The notes beneath the pieces are model-generated. The model worked only from the letters and a program-made list of their open reading frames with translations, made no database searches and was not told the DNA's origin. 64,000 nucleotides of DNA from JADJOY01 sp016713535 [NCBI: Deltaproteobacteria bacterium] (GTDB lineage Bacteria; JADJOY01), in contig JADJOY010000023.1 in the NCBI GenBank assembly GCA_016713535.1, positions 124,001-188,000 of the forward strand. The letters run 5' to 3'. The position numbers and the translations under genes are program-made. Shown here one piece after another: positions 7,769 through 16,745 of the stretch; the first letter of the stretch is position 1, and the number at the start of each line of letters is the position of its first letter.

Positions 7769-9754
7769 ATGCACACATCCACTTCGCATCTCCGGCGACC
7801 TTCCCGATTTCTGGTCGTGGTCGCCGCCGGCGTCCTCGGGGCGGCGTCCGTGACCGCCGCGTCCGCGGCGACCCTCACCGTGAACGCGAGCGACGACGAC
7901 CTGAATCTCGGTCCGAACGGCAACTGCACGCTGCGCGAGGCGATCCAGGCGGCGAACACCAACGCCGCCGTCGACGCCTGCGACGCGGGCGCTCCCGGCC
8001 TGGACACGATCACCCTTCCCAGCGGCACCTACACGCTCTCGATCGCCGGCGCCGCCGAGGACGCGAACGCCACCGGCGACCTCGACGCCCTCGAGAGCGT
8101 GAGCCTCGTGGGCGCCGGATCGGCGACCACGATCGTCACCGCGACAGCGCTCGGCGACCGCATCCTCCAGGTCGCGGCGGGCGCCACCGTCATGGTGAGC
8201 GACGTGACGCTGAGCGGCGGGCGGCTCACCACCGCGCCCGGCCTCGCGGCGAACGGCGGCGGCATCGCGAACGCCGGGACCCTGAAGCTGGTCCGTGCCG
8301 TGGTCACCGACAACCAGGCGACCGGCGGCAGCGGGACCCTCAACGGCGTGGGGGACACCAACGGCGGTAGCGCCACGGGCGGCGCGATCTACAGCGCCAG
8401 CACCGCCTCGCTCACCCTCGACACCACGACCGTCTCCGGCAACGCGGCACGCGGCGGCAACGGCGGCTTCGCGTGCTGCTCGTTCTCGTGCTCGTGCCAG
8501 ATCCACGGCTCCGCCGGAAGCGGTGGTGCAGGCGCGATCGAGAGCCTCGGCGCGCTCACGATGATCCGCTCCACGATCGAGGACAACCTCGCGGCGGGCG
8601 GCACAGCTACGTTCCAGCCCGGCAACGCGGAGGCCGGCGGTCTGCACGTGGGCGCGCTGCCGGCCACGGTCCGAGGCACGACGTTCGCGCGAAACAGCGC
8701 GTCGGTCGCCGGTCACTTCGGGGCCGGGACCGGCCCGACCGGGCGCGGCGGCGCGATCGTCGCCAGCGGCGCCGGGCCGCTCACGCTCGACGAGAGCCTG
8801 CTGAGCGAGAACGGCTGCAGCAGCGGCGACGGGCTCAGCGCGGGCGGGGCCGCCGCGGGAGGCGCGATGGCGGTGAACGCGGGCGCCACCGTGACCGTCA
8901 CCAACACCACCTTCGCCGCCAACGTCGCGCTCGGCGGCAAGAACTCGGGTTCCTCCGGTTTCGGCGGCGCCGCGACCGGAGGCGCGATCGACACGGCCGG
9001 CGCCCTCACCCTGAAGAACGTGACCTTCACGCAGAACCAGACCACCTCGGGAACCGGCCCCGCGCCCGGCGCGGCCGACGGCGCGGCGCTCTACTCGCGC
9101 GCCGCGACCACGGTCGTGAACTCGATCGTGGCGGCGAACCAGACCCAGAGCGGCGCCAGCGCTCCCGTCGACGAAGGCTGCGACGGCACCACGGCCGCGG
9201 TCTCGCAGGGCGGCAATGTCGAGAGCCCGGCCAACACCTGCCTCTTCTTCGGGATCGGCGACCAGCGCTCGGTGAGCGCGGCGGCGCTCGCGCTACAGCC
9301 GCTCGCGAACAACGGCGGAGCGACCCAGACCGCGGCGCTCGGAGGGGGCAGCGTCGCCATCGACGCCGCCCAGTCGCTCGCCTGCCCGAGCGTCGACCAG
9401 CGCCACTACGCGCGCACCGGATCGTGCGACGTCGGAGCGTACGAGGCGGGTGCCACGCCGTGCACGGACGCCGACCTCGACGGCTACTACGCCGAAGGCG
9501 GCGCGTGCGGCACGAAGGACTGCAATGACACCAACGCCAGCGTGAGTCCAGGCGGCACCGAGCTCCCCGGCAACGGCCTCGACGACGACTGCAATCCGCT
9601 GACACCGGGCGGGTGCTCGCCACAGCTCGCGGAGGCCGCGGTGGAAGGGCCGGCGCACGCGGCCGGCTCGCCGGCGGCCTCGATCGCGGGCTGGATCGTG
9701 GCCGGCTGGGTCCTGCTGCGGCCGCTCCGAGCGCGCCGCCGCGGGCGGAGGTGA
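7769..9754 (+). CDS. secreted CSLREA / beta-helix protein with MopE-like C-terminus
   Basis: This 661-residue protein has a clear signal peptide (ending ASVTAASA) and begins the mature part with a CSLREA-type domain, TLTVNASDDDLN...CTLREAIQAAN. The body is made of Gly/Ala/Thr-rich parallel beta-helix coils with repeated GGGIANAG and GGAI motifs, like polymorphic outer-membrane and choice-of-anchor proteins. Near residue 575-620 lies a MopE-like metal-binding motif: DADLDGYYAEGG...DCNDTNASVSPGG...GNGLDDDCN. It ends in a hydrophobic helix and Arg-rich tail, resembling a MYXO-CTERM-type anchor. The ATG at 7769 was chosen because it gives a normal signal peptide; ATG 7736 is also possible. Confidence 0.85.
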   Translation: MHTSTSHLRRPSRFLVVVAAGVLGAASVTAASAATLTVNASDDDLNLGPNGNCTLREAIQAANTNAAVDACDAGAPGLDTITLPSGTYTLSIAGAAEDANATGDLDALESVSLVGAGSATTIVTATALGDRILQVAAGATVMVSDVTLSGGRLTTAPGLAANGGGIANAGTLKLVRAVVTDNQATGGSGTLNGVGDTNGGSATGGAIYSASTASLTLDTTTVSGNAARGGNGGFACCSFSCSCQIHGSAGSGGAGAIESLGALTMIRSTIEDNLAAGGTATFQPGNAEAGGLHVGALPATVRGTTFARNSASVAGHFGAGTGPTGRGGAIVASGAGPLTLDESLLSENGCSSGDGLSAGGAAAGGAMAVNAGATVTVTNTTFAANVALGGKNSGSSGFGGAATGGAIDTAGALTLKNVTFTQNQTTSGTGPAPGAADGAALYSRAATTVVNSIVAANQTQSGASAPVDEGCDGTTAAVSQGGNVESPANTCLFFGIGDQRSVSAAALALQPLANNGGATQTAALGGGSVAIDAAQSLACPSVDQRHYARTGSCDVGAYEAGATPCTDADLDGYYAEGGACGTKDCNDTNASVSPGGTELPGNGLDDDCNPLTPGGCSPQLAEAAVEGPAHAAGSPAASIAGWIVAGWVLLRPLRARRRGRR

Positions 9755-9788
9755 GAGGCGGCGGGGTCCGGTGCCCGCGCCGCGCCGC

Positions 9789-12380
9789 TCACGTCCCGAT
9801 CCGCGTCACGCGGATCAGCGGGTGATCGAGGGAGACGTCGCCGGCGAGGTCGACCTCGCCGTGGATGGCCCACAGGTTCTCGTCGGTGGGATCGAGGAGC
9901 GTCTGCTGGACGGTCCACGAGTGGGTGCCGGTGCGGGCGATCGTGGTGAACTCGGTGAGCCTCGCGCGGTGGTCGAAGAAGAGCCGCTCGTGCTCGGCGT
10001 AAAACGGCGCCATCGCCGCCTCGAAGCGCTTCTCGTCCCACGCCTCTTCATCGGGCGCCGCCGGCCGCACACAGCGCGCGGCCTCGGCCCAGTTCCTAGC
10101 AGTGAGCGCCGCCACCAGCCGGTGGAGCTCGACGCGTAGCCGCGCGGTCAGCGCCTTTCCCGCGGGAAGCGGCGGCGCCGCGCCGCCGATGGGCGTCGCC
10201 GCCTCCACCGTGGCGACCGTGACGGACTCGGGCTCGAGGAGGTTCTGCCACTCGGCGAGCAGGCTCGAGTCGACGCGCGCGAGCATGGTGCGAAAGTAGG
10301 CCGTGACCTCGAACACCGCGTCGGTCTTCCGCTCGAGCGGCACGGTCTGGGTCAGCGTGTTGTGCGCCTGGTTCAGGTAGCGCAAGAGCAGCCCCTCGCT
10401 GCGCGAGATCTCGAGGTTCCGCACGTAGTCCTCGAAGCTCACGTAGGTCTCGACCATCTCGCGGGCGATCGACTTGGGGCGGATGTTCTCGGCGCGCACC
10501 CACGGGTGCTTCTCGGAGAACGCGTTGAACGTGGCGTAGACGAGCTCCTCGTTGGGCTTGGGGTAGCTCACGTCCTCGAGCTCGCGCATGCGGTCTTCGT
10601 ACGGCACGCCCTCGGCCTTGAGGCGCGCGACCAGCTCACCCTTGGCGCGGTCGATCTGGCGTTCGAGCACCGGGCGCGGGTTCTCGAGGATCGACTCGAC
10701 GAAGGTGAGCACGTCGAGGGCGTAGGTGGGCGACGCGGGGTCGAGGACCGCGATCACCTCGGCGAGGTAGAGCGAGAGTGTGCTGTGGAGCGAGAAGTCG
10801 GGCTGGAGCTTGTCGCTGATCCCCACGTCGCGCCCGCGCCGTCCGCCGGCGCGCGGCGTGAGCTCGACGATCCCGGCGCGCTTGAGCGAGCGGAACACCA
10901 CCGCGGCGTCGCGGCGCAGGCGGTGCTTCACGCGCTCGCTCTCGTGGCAGCGGTCGACGAGCCGCAGCACCGCGCCGTAGCCGCCCGGCAGCTCGCTGTC
11001 GCGGGGATCGCGCTGCAGGACGCTCAGCATCATCCCGTGGGTCACCGCGAAGCGGGACTGGAGCGGCTCGGGGCTACTCGTGCGGAGCTTCTCGAGGGTC
11101 TCGGCGTTCCACGGCACGAAGCCGCGGGTTGGCGGCTTCTTCTTGACGATCTTCTTTCCGGCGGCGGCCTTGAGGTCGAGGCGCCGGTTCTCGACCACGT
11201 GCTCGGGCGCCAGCGCCACCACCCAGCCGCGATCGTCGAAGCCCTTGCGCCCGGCGCGCCCGGCGATCTGCTGGAAGTCGCGCACGCTCAAGAGAGCGGT
11301 CTTCTGGCCGTCGAACTTGCAGAGCTGCGAGAAGAGCACGGTGCGGATCGGGATGTTCACGCCGACGCCGAGCGTGTCGGTGCCGCAGATGACGCGCAGC
11401 AGTCCCTGCTGGGCGAGCTGCTCGACGAGCAGCCGATACTTGGGCAGGAGCCCCGCGTGGTGGATGCCGATCCCGGCCGTCACGAAGCGCCGCACGTCGG
11501 TGCCGTAGGGCGAGTCGAACTTGAAGCCCTGCAGCACCTCGCCGATCGCGCGCTTTTGTTCTTTGGTGCAGACCTTGGCGCTGGTCAGCGCCTGGGCGCG
11601 CTCGGCGCACTCGCGCTGGGTGAAGCTCACGACGTAGACCGGCGCGCGCTCGGCCTCGAGGAGCGACTCGACGGTCTCGTGGAGCAGCTCCTCGCGATAC
11701 TCGAAGTCGAGCGGCACCGGGCGCTGGTCGGAGACCACGCGCGCCACGTCGCGGCGGGTGAGCCGGGTGATGCTCTGCTCGATGGCGGTGGTGTCGCCGA
11801 GGGTCGCCGACATCAAGAGGAAGGTGCTGTTGGGCAGCGTGAGCAGCGGCACCTGCCACGCCACCCCGCGGTCGCGGTCGGCGTAGTAGTGGAACTCGTC
11901 GATCACCACGTACGGGAAGGCTAGGTCCGTGCTCTGGCGCAGCGCCAGGTTGGAGAGCACCTCGGCGGTGCAGCAGATGATCGGGGCGTCGCGGTTGATG
12001 CTCGCGTCGCCGGTCATCATGCCCACGTTCGAGGCGCCGAAGTCCTCGCACAGGGCGAAGAACTTCTCGCTGGCGAGGGCCTTGATCGGGCTCGTGTAGC
12101 AGGAGCGCTGACCTTCGCAGAGTGCTTTGAAGTGGAGCGCCTCGGCGACCAGCGACTTCCCCGAGCCGGTGGGTGTCCCGAGCACCACGTGCTTCCCCGC
12201 CATCAGCTCGAGGATCGCCTCCTCTTGCGCGGGGTAGAGCTCGAGCCCGCGCTCGCCGACCCACGCCAGGAAGCGGTCGAGGATCTCGTCGAAGCCGGCG
12301 GTGCCGAGCGGCGGCACGCGCTCGCCGAGGCTCGCGCGGCGCGCGCCGCCGGCGGGCGCGCCCCCCGGCGCGGCGCTCAC
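9789..12380 (-). CDS. DEAD/DEAH-box helicase with DUF3516
   Basis: An 863-residue superfamily 2 RNA helicase. Walker A GTPTGSGKS lies at about 68-76, the DEAH-like box is DEFH at about 161-164, motif III is MSATLGD, and motif VI is QIAGRAGRKG, in a Ski2/Mtr4-like arrangement. The C-terminal 400 residues match the DUF3516 region typical of these bacterial helicases (VETYVSFEDYVRNLEISRSEG, YRRF-like DEEAWDEKRF). The GTG start overlaps the stop of the upstream CorC-like gene, so the two are coupled. Likely acts in RNA turnover or ribosome maturation; the substrate cannot be seen here. Confidence 0.9.
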   Translation of the reverse strand: MSAAPGGAPAGGARRASLGERVPPLGTAGFDEILDRFLAWVGERGLELYPAQEEAILELMAGKHVVLGTPTGSGKSLVAEALHFKALCEGQRSCYTSPIKALASEKFFALCEDFGASNVGMMTGDASINRDAPIICCTAEVLSNLALRQSTDLAFPYVVIDEFHYYADRDRGVAWQVPLLTLPNSTFLLMSATLGDTTAIEQSITRLTRRDVARVVSDQRPVPLDFEYREELLHETVESLLEAERAPVYVVSFTQRECAERAQALTSAKVCTKEQKRAIGEVLQGFKFDSPYGTDVRRFVTAGIGIHHAGLLPKYRLLVEQLAQQGLLRVICGTDTLGVGVNIPIRTVLFSQLCKFDGQKTALLSVRDFQQIAGRAGRKGFDDRGWVVALAPEHVVENRRLDLKAAAGKKIVKKKPPTRGFVPWNAETLEKLRTSSPEPLQSRFAVTHGMMLSVLQRDPRDSELPGGYGAVLRLVDRCHESERVKHRLRRDAAVVFRSLKRAGIVELTPRAGGRRGRDVGISDKLQPDFSLHSTLSLYLAEVIAVLDPASPTYALDVLTFVESILENPRPVLERQIDRAKGELVARLKAEGVPYEDRMRELEDVSYPKPNEELVYATFNAFSEKHPWVRAENIRPKSIAREMVETYVSFEDYVRNLEISRSEGLLLRYLNQAHNTLTQTVPLERKTDAVFEVTAYFRTMLARVDSSLLAEWQNLLEPESVTVATVEAATPIGGAAPPLPAGKALTARLRVELHRLVAALTARNWAEAARCVRPAAPDEEAWDEKRFEAAMAPFYAEHERLFFDHRARLTEFTTIARTGTHSWTVQQTLLDPTDENLWAIHGEVDLAGDVSLDHPLIRVTRIGT

Positions 12381-13708
12381 GAGTCGGTCCCGTCGAGGAT
12401 GCTGCGCGGCGGTGGCGGGCTCGGCGCGGGGCGCGTGAGCCGCACGAGCTGCACCACCTTGCTGGTCGACTCGAGCACCTCGATCTCGTAGCCGTTCGGG
12501 GTGCGCGCGCGCACGCCGGCCTCGGGGATCCGGCCCGCGAGCGAGATCGTGAGGCCGGCGATCGTGGTCCAGTCGTCGCTCTCGGGCAGGTCGAGGTCGA
12601 GGTCGCGGTTGAGCTCGCGCACCGAGGCGTCGCCGCGCAGCACGATCTTTCCTTCCTCCATGCGCTCGACCAGCGAGGTGGAGGGCTCGTCCTCGCTGAA
12701 CATCTCGCCGACCAGCTCCTCCACCAGGTCCTCGAAGGTCACCAGCCCGGAGAGCCCGCCGTGCTCGTCGACCACCATGGCGAGCGGGATGCGGCGACTC
12801 TGCAGCTCTTGCAGCACGCGCACCGCCGCCGTCGCCTCGGCGACGAAGAAGGGCGGCCGGATCAGGTCCTCGAGCACGATCAGGTCGCCCTCCCACGCCA
12901 CGTAGAGGAGGTCCTTGGTGGTGATGTAGCCGACCACGTTGTCGAGGTTCTCCTCGAAGATCGGCAGCCGCGAGTGGTGGGTCTCGAGGAGCACGCGGCG
13001 GATGTCCTCCTGCGAGGCGTCGCGCGGCAGCGCGTGGATGCAGTTGCGCGGCACCATCACGTCGATCGCGGTGAGGTCGCCGAAGTGGAGCGCGTGGGCG
13101 GCGATCTCGCCGGCGCGCTGGTCGACCGAGCCCACGGTGGTGGCCTCGACGACGAGCTGCTCGAGCTCCTCGCGCGAGAGGCGGGTCTCGGTGAAGCTCG
13201 TGGTGTCGCCGAACGGCTTGAGGACGAGGTCGCTGCTCGCGGTGAGGAACTTGACCAGCGGCCGCGCGAACCACGAGATGAGCCGCATCGGGCGGCCGAT
13301 CAGCAACGCGTAGCGCTCGCCGGCGCGCAGCGCCAGGCTCTTCGGCACCAGCTCGCCGAGCACCAGCGAGAGGTACGAGATGCTCGCGACCACGATCGCG
13401 AAGCCGAGGGCCTGCGCGTGCGGCGCCAGCGCCGGGATGGTCGAGAGCCACTCGGTGACGTGCCCCTCGATGTTGGCGCCGCCGAGCGCCGCCGCCGCCG
13501 AGCCCACCACCGTGATGCCGATCTGCACCGTGGCGAGGAAGCGCTCGGGGTAGTCGCGCAGGCGCAGCACCGAGCGCGCCGCGTGGTTGCCGTCGTCGAC
13601 GAGCTGCCTGAGGCGCGTCTTGCGCACCGACAGCACGGCGATCTCGGCGCCCGCGAACACCGCGTTGGCGGCGATCAGGGCGAGGATGATGAGGATCTCC
13701 ACGATCAT
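12377..13708 (-). CDS. CNNM/CorC-type membrane protein with CBS pair
   Basis: A 443-residue protein with the three standard parts. An N-terminal CNNM (DUF21) transmembrane region spans about 1-185 with LVLGELVPKSLAL, a CBS-domain pair lies at about 200-330 (PRNCIHALPRDAS, SRLPIFEENLDNVVGYITTKDLL, VVDEHGGLSGLVTFEDLVEELVGE), and a CorC_HlyC cap occupies the C-terminus. The family is linked to divalent-cation (Mg/Co) efflux or homeostasis. The ATG at 13708 puts the first helix at the terminus; a GTG at 13735 would add nine residues. It is the first gene of the two-gene operon with the helicase. Confidence 0.9.
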   Translation of the reverse strand: MIVEILIILALIAANAVFAGAEIAVLSVRKTRLRQLVDDGNHAARSVLRLRDYPERFLATVQIGITVVGSAAAALGGANIEGHVTEWLSTIPALAPHAQALGFAIVVASISYLSLVLGELVPKSLALRAGERYALLIGRPMRLISWFARPLVKFLTASSDLVLKPFGDTTSFTETRLSREELEQLVVEATTVGSVDQRAGEIAAHALHFGDLTAIDVMVPRNCIHALPRDASQEDIRRVLLETHHSRLPIFEENLDNVVGYITTKDLLYVAWEGDLIVLEDLIRPPFFVAEATAAVRVLQELQSRRIPLAMVVDEHGGLSGLVTFEDLVEELVGEMFSEDEPSTSLVERMEEGKIVLRGDASVRELNRDLDLDLPESDDWTTIAGLTISLAGRIPEAGVRARTPNGYEIEVLESTSKVVQLVRLTRPAPSPPPPRSILDGTDS

Positions 13709-13854
13709 GGGGGGGCTGCTCTCGACGGGGGGCACCCTAGCCTATGCGTCGGCGCGGATCGCGTCGCCGGCTGCGGCGATCGAACCAGGTCTGGAGGGCC
13801 CGCCTCCGCCGGGCCGGCGCGCCGGCGACGGGCTCGATCGTTCGCGCCGCCCGG

Positions 13855-13889
13855 GGGGAGGGGCACGCGCCGCGTGCCCGGCGATACGC
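13855..13889 (-). repeat. dispersed hairpin, inverted copy
   Basis: On the minus strand it reads CGTATCGCCGGGCACGC-GGC-GCGTGCCCCTCC, an 8-bp stem with a 3-nt loop and the constant CCCCTCC tail. It is the same element as the copies near 15.98, 24.91 and 34.96 kb. Confidence 0.75.
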
Positions 13890-14091
13890 ATCCACGCATC
13901 GCCTCGCCGGGACGTCGATCGAGGGCCGATTGCGGGCGCGGCCGCGAAGGATCGCGGCCCTCCACCGGCTCGAGCCACAGGCCATTGGGCGCGGCCCCCC
14001 CGCGTGCGCGCAAGGCCCAGACGAGTCCAGAACCGCCCCCAGAGGACCCAAATGGCCAGATTCCAGGATCTTGGCGCGGCGCCGGCGCACG

Positions 14092-14157
14092 AAATTTCAG
14101 TGATTTTTGATTAAAAATTTCAGTCGACTTTGATGAAATCCAACAATCGTTTTTGAT
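14092..14157 (+). promoter_or_regulatory. three 23-bp iterons upstream of the HTH-hydrolase gene
   Basis: TTTGAT occurs at 14106, 14129 and 14152, exactly 23 bp apart. The first two repeats share AAATTTCAGT and a following TTTGAT (14092-14111 and 14115-14134); the third, from 14138, is more diverged. The tract is AT-rich in a GC-rich genome and ends four bases before the GTG start. It is a plausible operator array for the HTH domain encoded by the next gene, and must also contain its promoter. Confidence 0.6.
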
Positions 14158-14160
14158 ATC

Positions 14161-15951
14161 GTGCCGGACATGCCCGCCAAGCCCTCCAGCCCCTTCGGTC
14201 AGTACCTACGGACCCAGCGCAAGGCCGCTCGCCTGAGCCAGGCCGAGCTCGCCAAGGCGATCGGCGTGGTGCCGAGCTACATCAGCCAAGTCGAGACCGG
14301 CGCCGTGGCGCCGCTACCGACCGAGCACTGGCCGGCCCTCGTGAAGGCGCTCCCCGCCCTCACCTTCGCCGAGCTCGAGCGCACCGCCGCGATCAGCCGG
14401 CCGCTCGAGATCGACCTCGCCAAGGCGAGCCCGGCGGCGACCGGCCTCGCCCTCGCGCTCTCGCAGCGCATCCGCGACAAGAGCCTCGGCGAGCCCGAAG
14501 CGCAGACCCTCCTCGACCTGCTCCAGAGCGCGGGCGCGCCGCGGGTCCGCGCTCACGGCCGCGTGGTCGACGCCGCCGGCAACCCGCTCGCAGGCGGGCG
14601 CGCCTTCGCGTACCGCGTCGGCCCGGCGCGCGGCTGGTCGGCGCTGATGGGCGTGCGCGCCTTCGCCGGCGCCGCGGTCGGCCCGTTCGACGCCCGCGCC
14701 GCGGTGCTGGTGGGAACGAGCTTCGACCTGCTCGGCCCCAAGGACCCGCGCGGCGCCGGCTTCTTCGACGTTCCCGGGGGCCTACCGCCCGGCGACTACG
14801 CGCTCGACGTCCACCACACCGCCGCCGACGGCTCGCCCGCCGAGAGCTGGGCGTGGCCGCTCACCGTGCGCACCGGCGGCGCCGCCGCGCAGAACGTGCC
14901 GTTGGTGTGCGCCGCGTCGGCGCCCGCCAAAGCAGCGCCGGCCGAGGGCGCGGACGGCGGCGGAACCGGCGGCGGATCCGGTTCCGGTACCGGCCCGCGT
15001 CCCCCCATCGACGTGAGCTCGCTGCCGCCCGCGCCGCCCTTGGCCAAGCACTTCACGAAGGGCACCTTCACCGCCGCGTTCTCGTATTACGGCCTCGGCG
15101 GGGCACCGCTCGACCGCATCCGCCGCGACCTCGACCGCATCCGCGCCGCCGGCTTCGCCCACCTCCGGGTGTGGGTCGACTGGGAGCGGCCCAGCGCCGC
15201 GTCACGGATCGTCGATCGCAAGGGCGCCCTCATCGGCCCGCAGGCCGACAAGCTCGACCTCGCCCTCGAGCACGCCGCGGCGCTCGGCCTCTCGCTCGAC
15301 CTCACCTTCGAGACGTCCCACTACGACGCCGTCAAGAAGAGCGCGGAGGGCTACGACATCACCAACCACAAGAACGCGGTGCGCGCCGTGCTGGTGCGGT
15401 GGGGGCAGCACCCAGCCCTCAAGATCGTCGACCTCGACAACGAGGCCGAGGTCCGCGGCGCCGGCGGCCACGGCTCGCCCGACACCGGTCACACCAGCCC
15501 CGCTCGCTACGCCGACCTCATGGGTGTGGCGCGGTCGGTGCCGCGCACGTGCCTGGTCGGTGCCTCGGTCTCGTTCTCGATCGACGGGATGCCGAAGGAC
15601 TACTTGAACCTCCTCCGCGACGCGAAAGCCGAGGTGCTGCTGCCCCACTTCCCGCGCGTCAGCGGCTGGGGCGCCAACGAAGGCCCGAACGCCAAGGCCC
15701 TCGCCAAGGCGCTGCCCGGGATCCCGATCCACCACCAGGAGCCCGGTCGCAACGGCCACTCCACCACGCCGCCCGGCGGCTGGCCCGTGGCCGAGTTCGA
15801 GAACGCCTTCCGCAGCAGCAAGGCCGCCGGCTCGCTCGGCTGCTGCTTCCACACCGGCGCCGCTTTCGACCTCACCACCAAGGACGCCTGGGGCCAGCTC
15901 GACAAGACCGAACGCGAAGTCGTCGCCCACGTCGCCGAGTGGGTGAAGTGA
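14161..15951 (+). CDS. XRE-type HTH fused to a carbohydrate-binding-like domain and a TIM-barrel glycoside hydrolase
   Basis: A 596-residue protein with three parts. Residues 10-65 form a lambda-repressor/XRE HTH (LRTQRKAARLSQAELAKAIG, then VVPSYISQVETG). Residues 130-245 are a beta-sandwich resembling carboxypeptidase-regulatory-like domains (AHGRVVDAAGNPLAGGRAFA, GLPPGDYALDVHH). After a Gly/Ser linker, residues 300-596 resemble a clan-A glycoside hydrolase: FAHLRVWVDWERP, LTFETSHYDAV, a candidate acid/base in VDLDNEAEV and a candidate nucleophile in HHQEPGRNGH. There is no signal peptide, so the enzyme-like domain should be cytoplasmic. GTG 14161 or ATG 14170 may be the start. The role of such a fusion is unknown; a sugar-sensing repressor using a dead or active hydrolase as ligand domain is one reading. 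Confidence 0.8.
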   Translation: MPDMPAKPSSPFGQYLRTQRKAARLSQAELAKAIGVVPSYISQVETGAVAPLPTEHWPALVKALPALTFAELERTAAISRPLEIDLAKASPAATGLALALSQRIRDKSLGEPEAQTLLDLLQSAGAPRVRAHGRVVDAAGNPLAGGRAFAYRVGPARGWSALMGVRAFAGAAVGPFDARAAVLVGTSFDLLGPKDPRGAGFFDVPGGLPPGDYALDVHHTAADGSPAESWAWPLTVRTGGAAAQNVPLVCAASAPAKAAPAEGADGGGTGGGSGSGTGPRPPIDVSSLPPAPPLAKHFTKGTFTAAFSYYGLGGAPLDRIRRDLDRIRAAGFAHLRVWVDWERPSAASRIVDRKGALIGPQADKLDLALEHAAALGLSLDLTFETSHYDAVKKSAEGYDITNHKNAVRAVLVRWGQHPALKIVDLDNEAEVRGAGGHGSPDTGHTSPARYADLMGVARSVPRTCLVGASVSFSIDGMPKDYLNLLRDAKAEVLLPHFPRVSGWGANEGPNAKALAKALPGIPIHHQEPGRNGHSTTPPGGWPVAEFENAFRSSKAAGSLGCCFHTGAAFDLTTKDAWGQLDKTEREVVAHVAEWVK

Positions 15952-15978
15952 GCGCGCCACCTGCGGCGCACTCCCTCC

Positions 15979-16010
15979 GGAGGGGCACGCGTCGCGTGCC
16001 CGGCGATACG
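15979..16010 (-). repeat. dispersed hairpin, inverted copy
   Basis: Read on the minus strand: CGTATCGCCGGGCACGC-GAC-GCGTGCCCCTCC. Same stem as the copy at 34.96 kb, opposite orientation. Confidence 0.75.
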
Positions 16011-16058
16011 ACCGAGCGCCAGTACCGCCTTGCCCGCTGATCGCTGTACGCACGCATA

Positions 16059-16089
16059 TCCATGTAGGGGAGGGCGTCAGCCCTCCCGC
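16059..16089 (+). repeat. 31-bp direct repeat with hairpin, copy 1
   Basis: The 31 bases starting TCCATGTAGGGGAGGGC and ending GCCCTCCCGC recur identically at 16715-16745. Each holds a GGGAGGGC/GCCCTCCC stem. The two copies flank the small lipoprotein gene at 16278-16697 in the same orientation. Confidence 0.8.
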
Positions 16090-16277
16090 AGTGACGATCG
16101 AACGCCGACGACCGTAGCGAGGCTGACTGCTGTCCACGGCAGGTGTAGCGGCGGGCGCGAGCCCGCCGACCGCGGCTCCTCCACCACCTGCTTCGGCGCG
16201 CTCGACTCGAAGACGCCGAGCAGGGATCATCGCAATCGAGCGGCGGAACTCCACCACCGCGTGACGGTTGATTCCAC

Positions 16278-16697
16278 GTGACACCCTTCGCGCAAAAGAG
16301 CCGAGTCGCGTGGTTCCTGTGGTGCGTCTGGCTGTCCGGATGCTCCGTCCTGACCAAGGAGCGTTCGCTCGGAATCGCACCCAGAAGTCCGGACCTGGAC
16401 CTCGTCCGCCAGGTCCTCGCCGAACGGCTGGTCGCCGACGACCTGCCTGACCTCGACGCAATCCGCAGGGGGGCGCAGGTCGCCGTCTCCCCCGTCGTCG
16501 CCCTACCCGGCGGGAATCTCCTCCTGACGCCCGACGACCTACCGCGGATCCCCGGCCGAACGATCCGCCTGCTCGATCCCGCCACGGCGCGCGCGGAAGC
16601 GGATGCGACCCACGACGAGGTCTTCTACCTCGAGCTCGCCGTCGCCAACCGCACCAACGAGACGGCGACCGTCTGGTTCGCCGTCCCGTTCCGCTGA
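16278..16697 (+). CDS. small hypothetical lipoprotein
   Basis: A 139-residue protein from a GTG start. It has a short N-region (FAQKSR), a Trp/Leu-rich core and a lipobox WLSGC near residue 22, so it should be lipid-anchored. The remainder (DLDLVRQVLAERLVADD, DEVFYLELAVANRTNETAT) is unrecognised. It is isolated and bracketed by two identical 31-bp hairpin repeats. Confidence 0.55.
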   Translation: MTPFAQKSRVAWFLWCVWLSGCSVLTKERSLGIAPRSPDLDLVRQVLAERLVADDLPDLDAIRRGAQVAVSPVVALPGGNLLLTPDDLPRIPGRTIRLLDPATARAEADATHDEVFYLELAVANRTNETATVWFAVPFR

Positions 16698-16714
16698 ACG
16701 CCATCGACCGAATG

Positions 16715-16745
16715 TCCATGTAGGGGAGGGCGTCAGCCCTCCCGC
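16715..16745 (+). repeat. 31-bp direct repeat with hairpin, copy 2
   Basis: Identical to 16059-16089 and in the same orientation; begins 18 bases after the lipoprotein gene stop. Confidence 0.8.

Larger units (their letters stand above)
13709..14160. other. non-coding gap: hairpins, then AT-rich promoter island
   Basis: Bases 13709-14080 hold no gene and contain hairpin repeats, including an inverted copy of the CGCCGGGC family at 13855-13889 and a GAAGGATCGCGGCCCTCCA element near 13945. From about 14090 base composition switches abruptly to AT-rich, which is exceptional in this window and marks the promoter of the HTH-hydrolase gene. Confidence 0.6.
15952..16277. other. non-coding gap with three kinds of hairpin
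   Basis: No gene is visible. It contains an inverted CGCCGGGC-family hairpin (15979-16010), a GGGAGGGC/GCCCTCCC hairpin (16059-16089) and a GTAGCGGCGGGC/GCCCGCCG hairpin (16144-16168). Confidence 0.6.

Noticed and set aside
9789-13451. A 1220-codon frame for the helicase
   Set aside because: The first 357 codons are the shadow of the CorC-like gene. The helicase starts at GTG 12380, overlapping that gene's stop.
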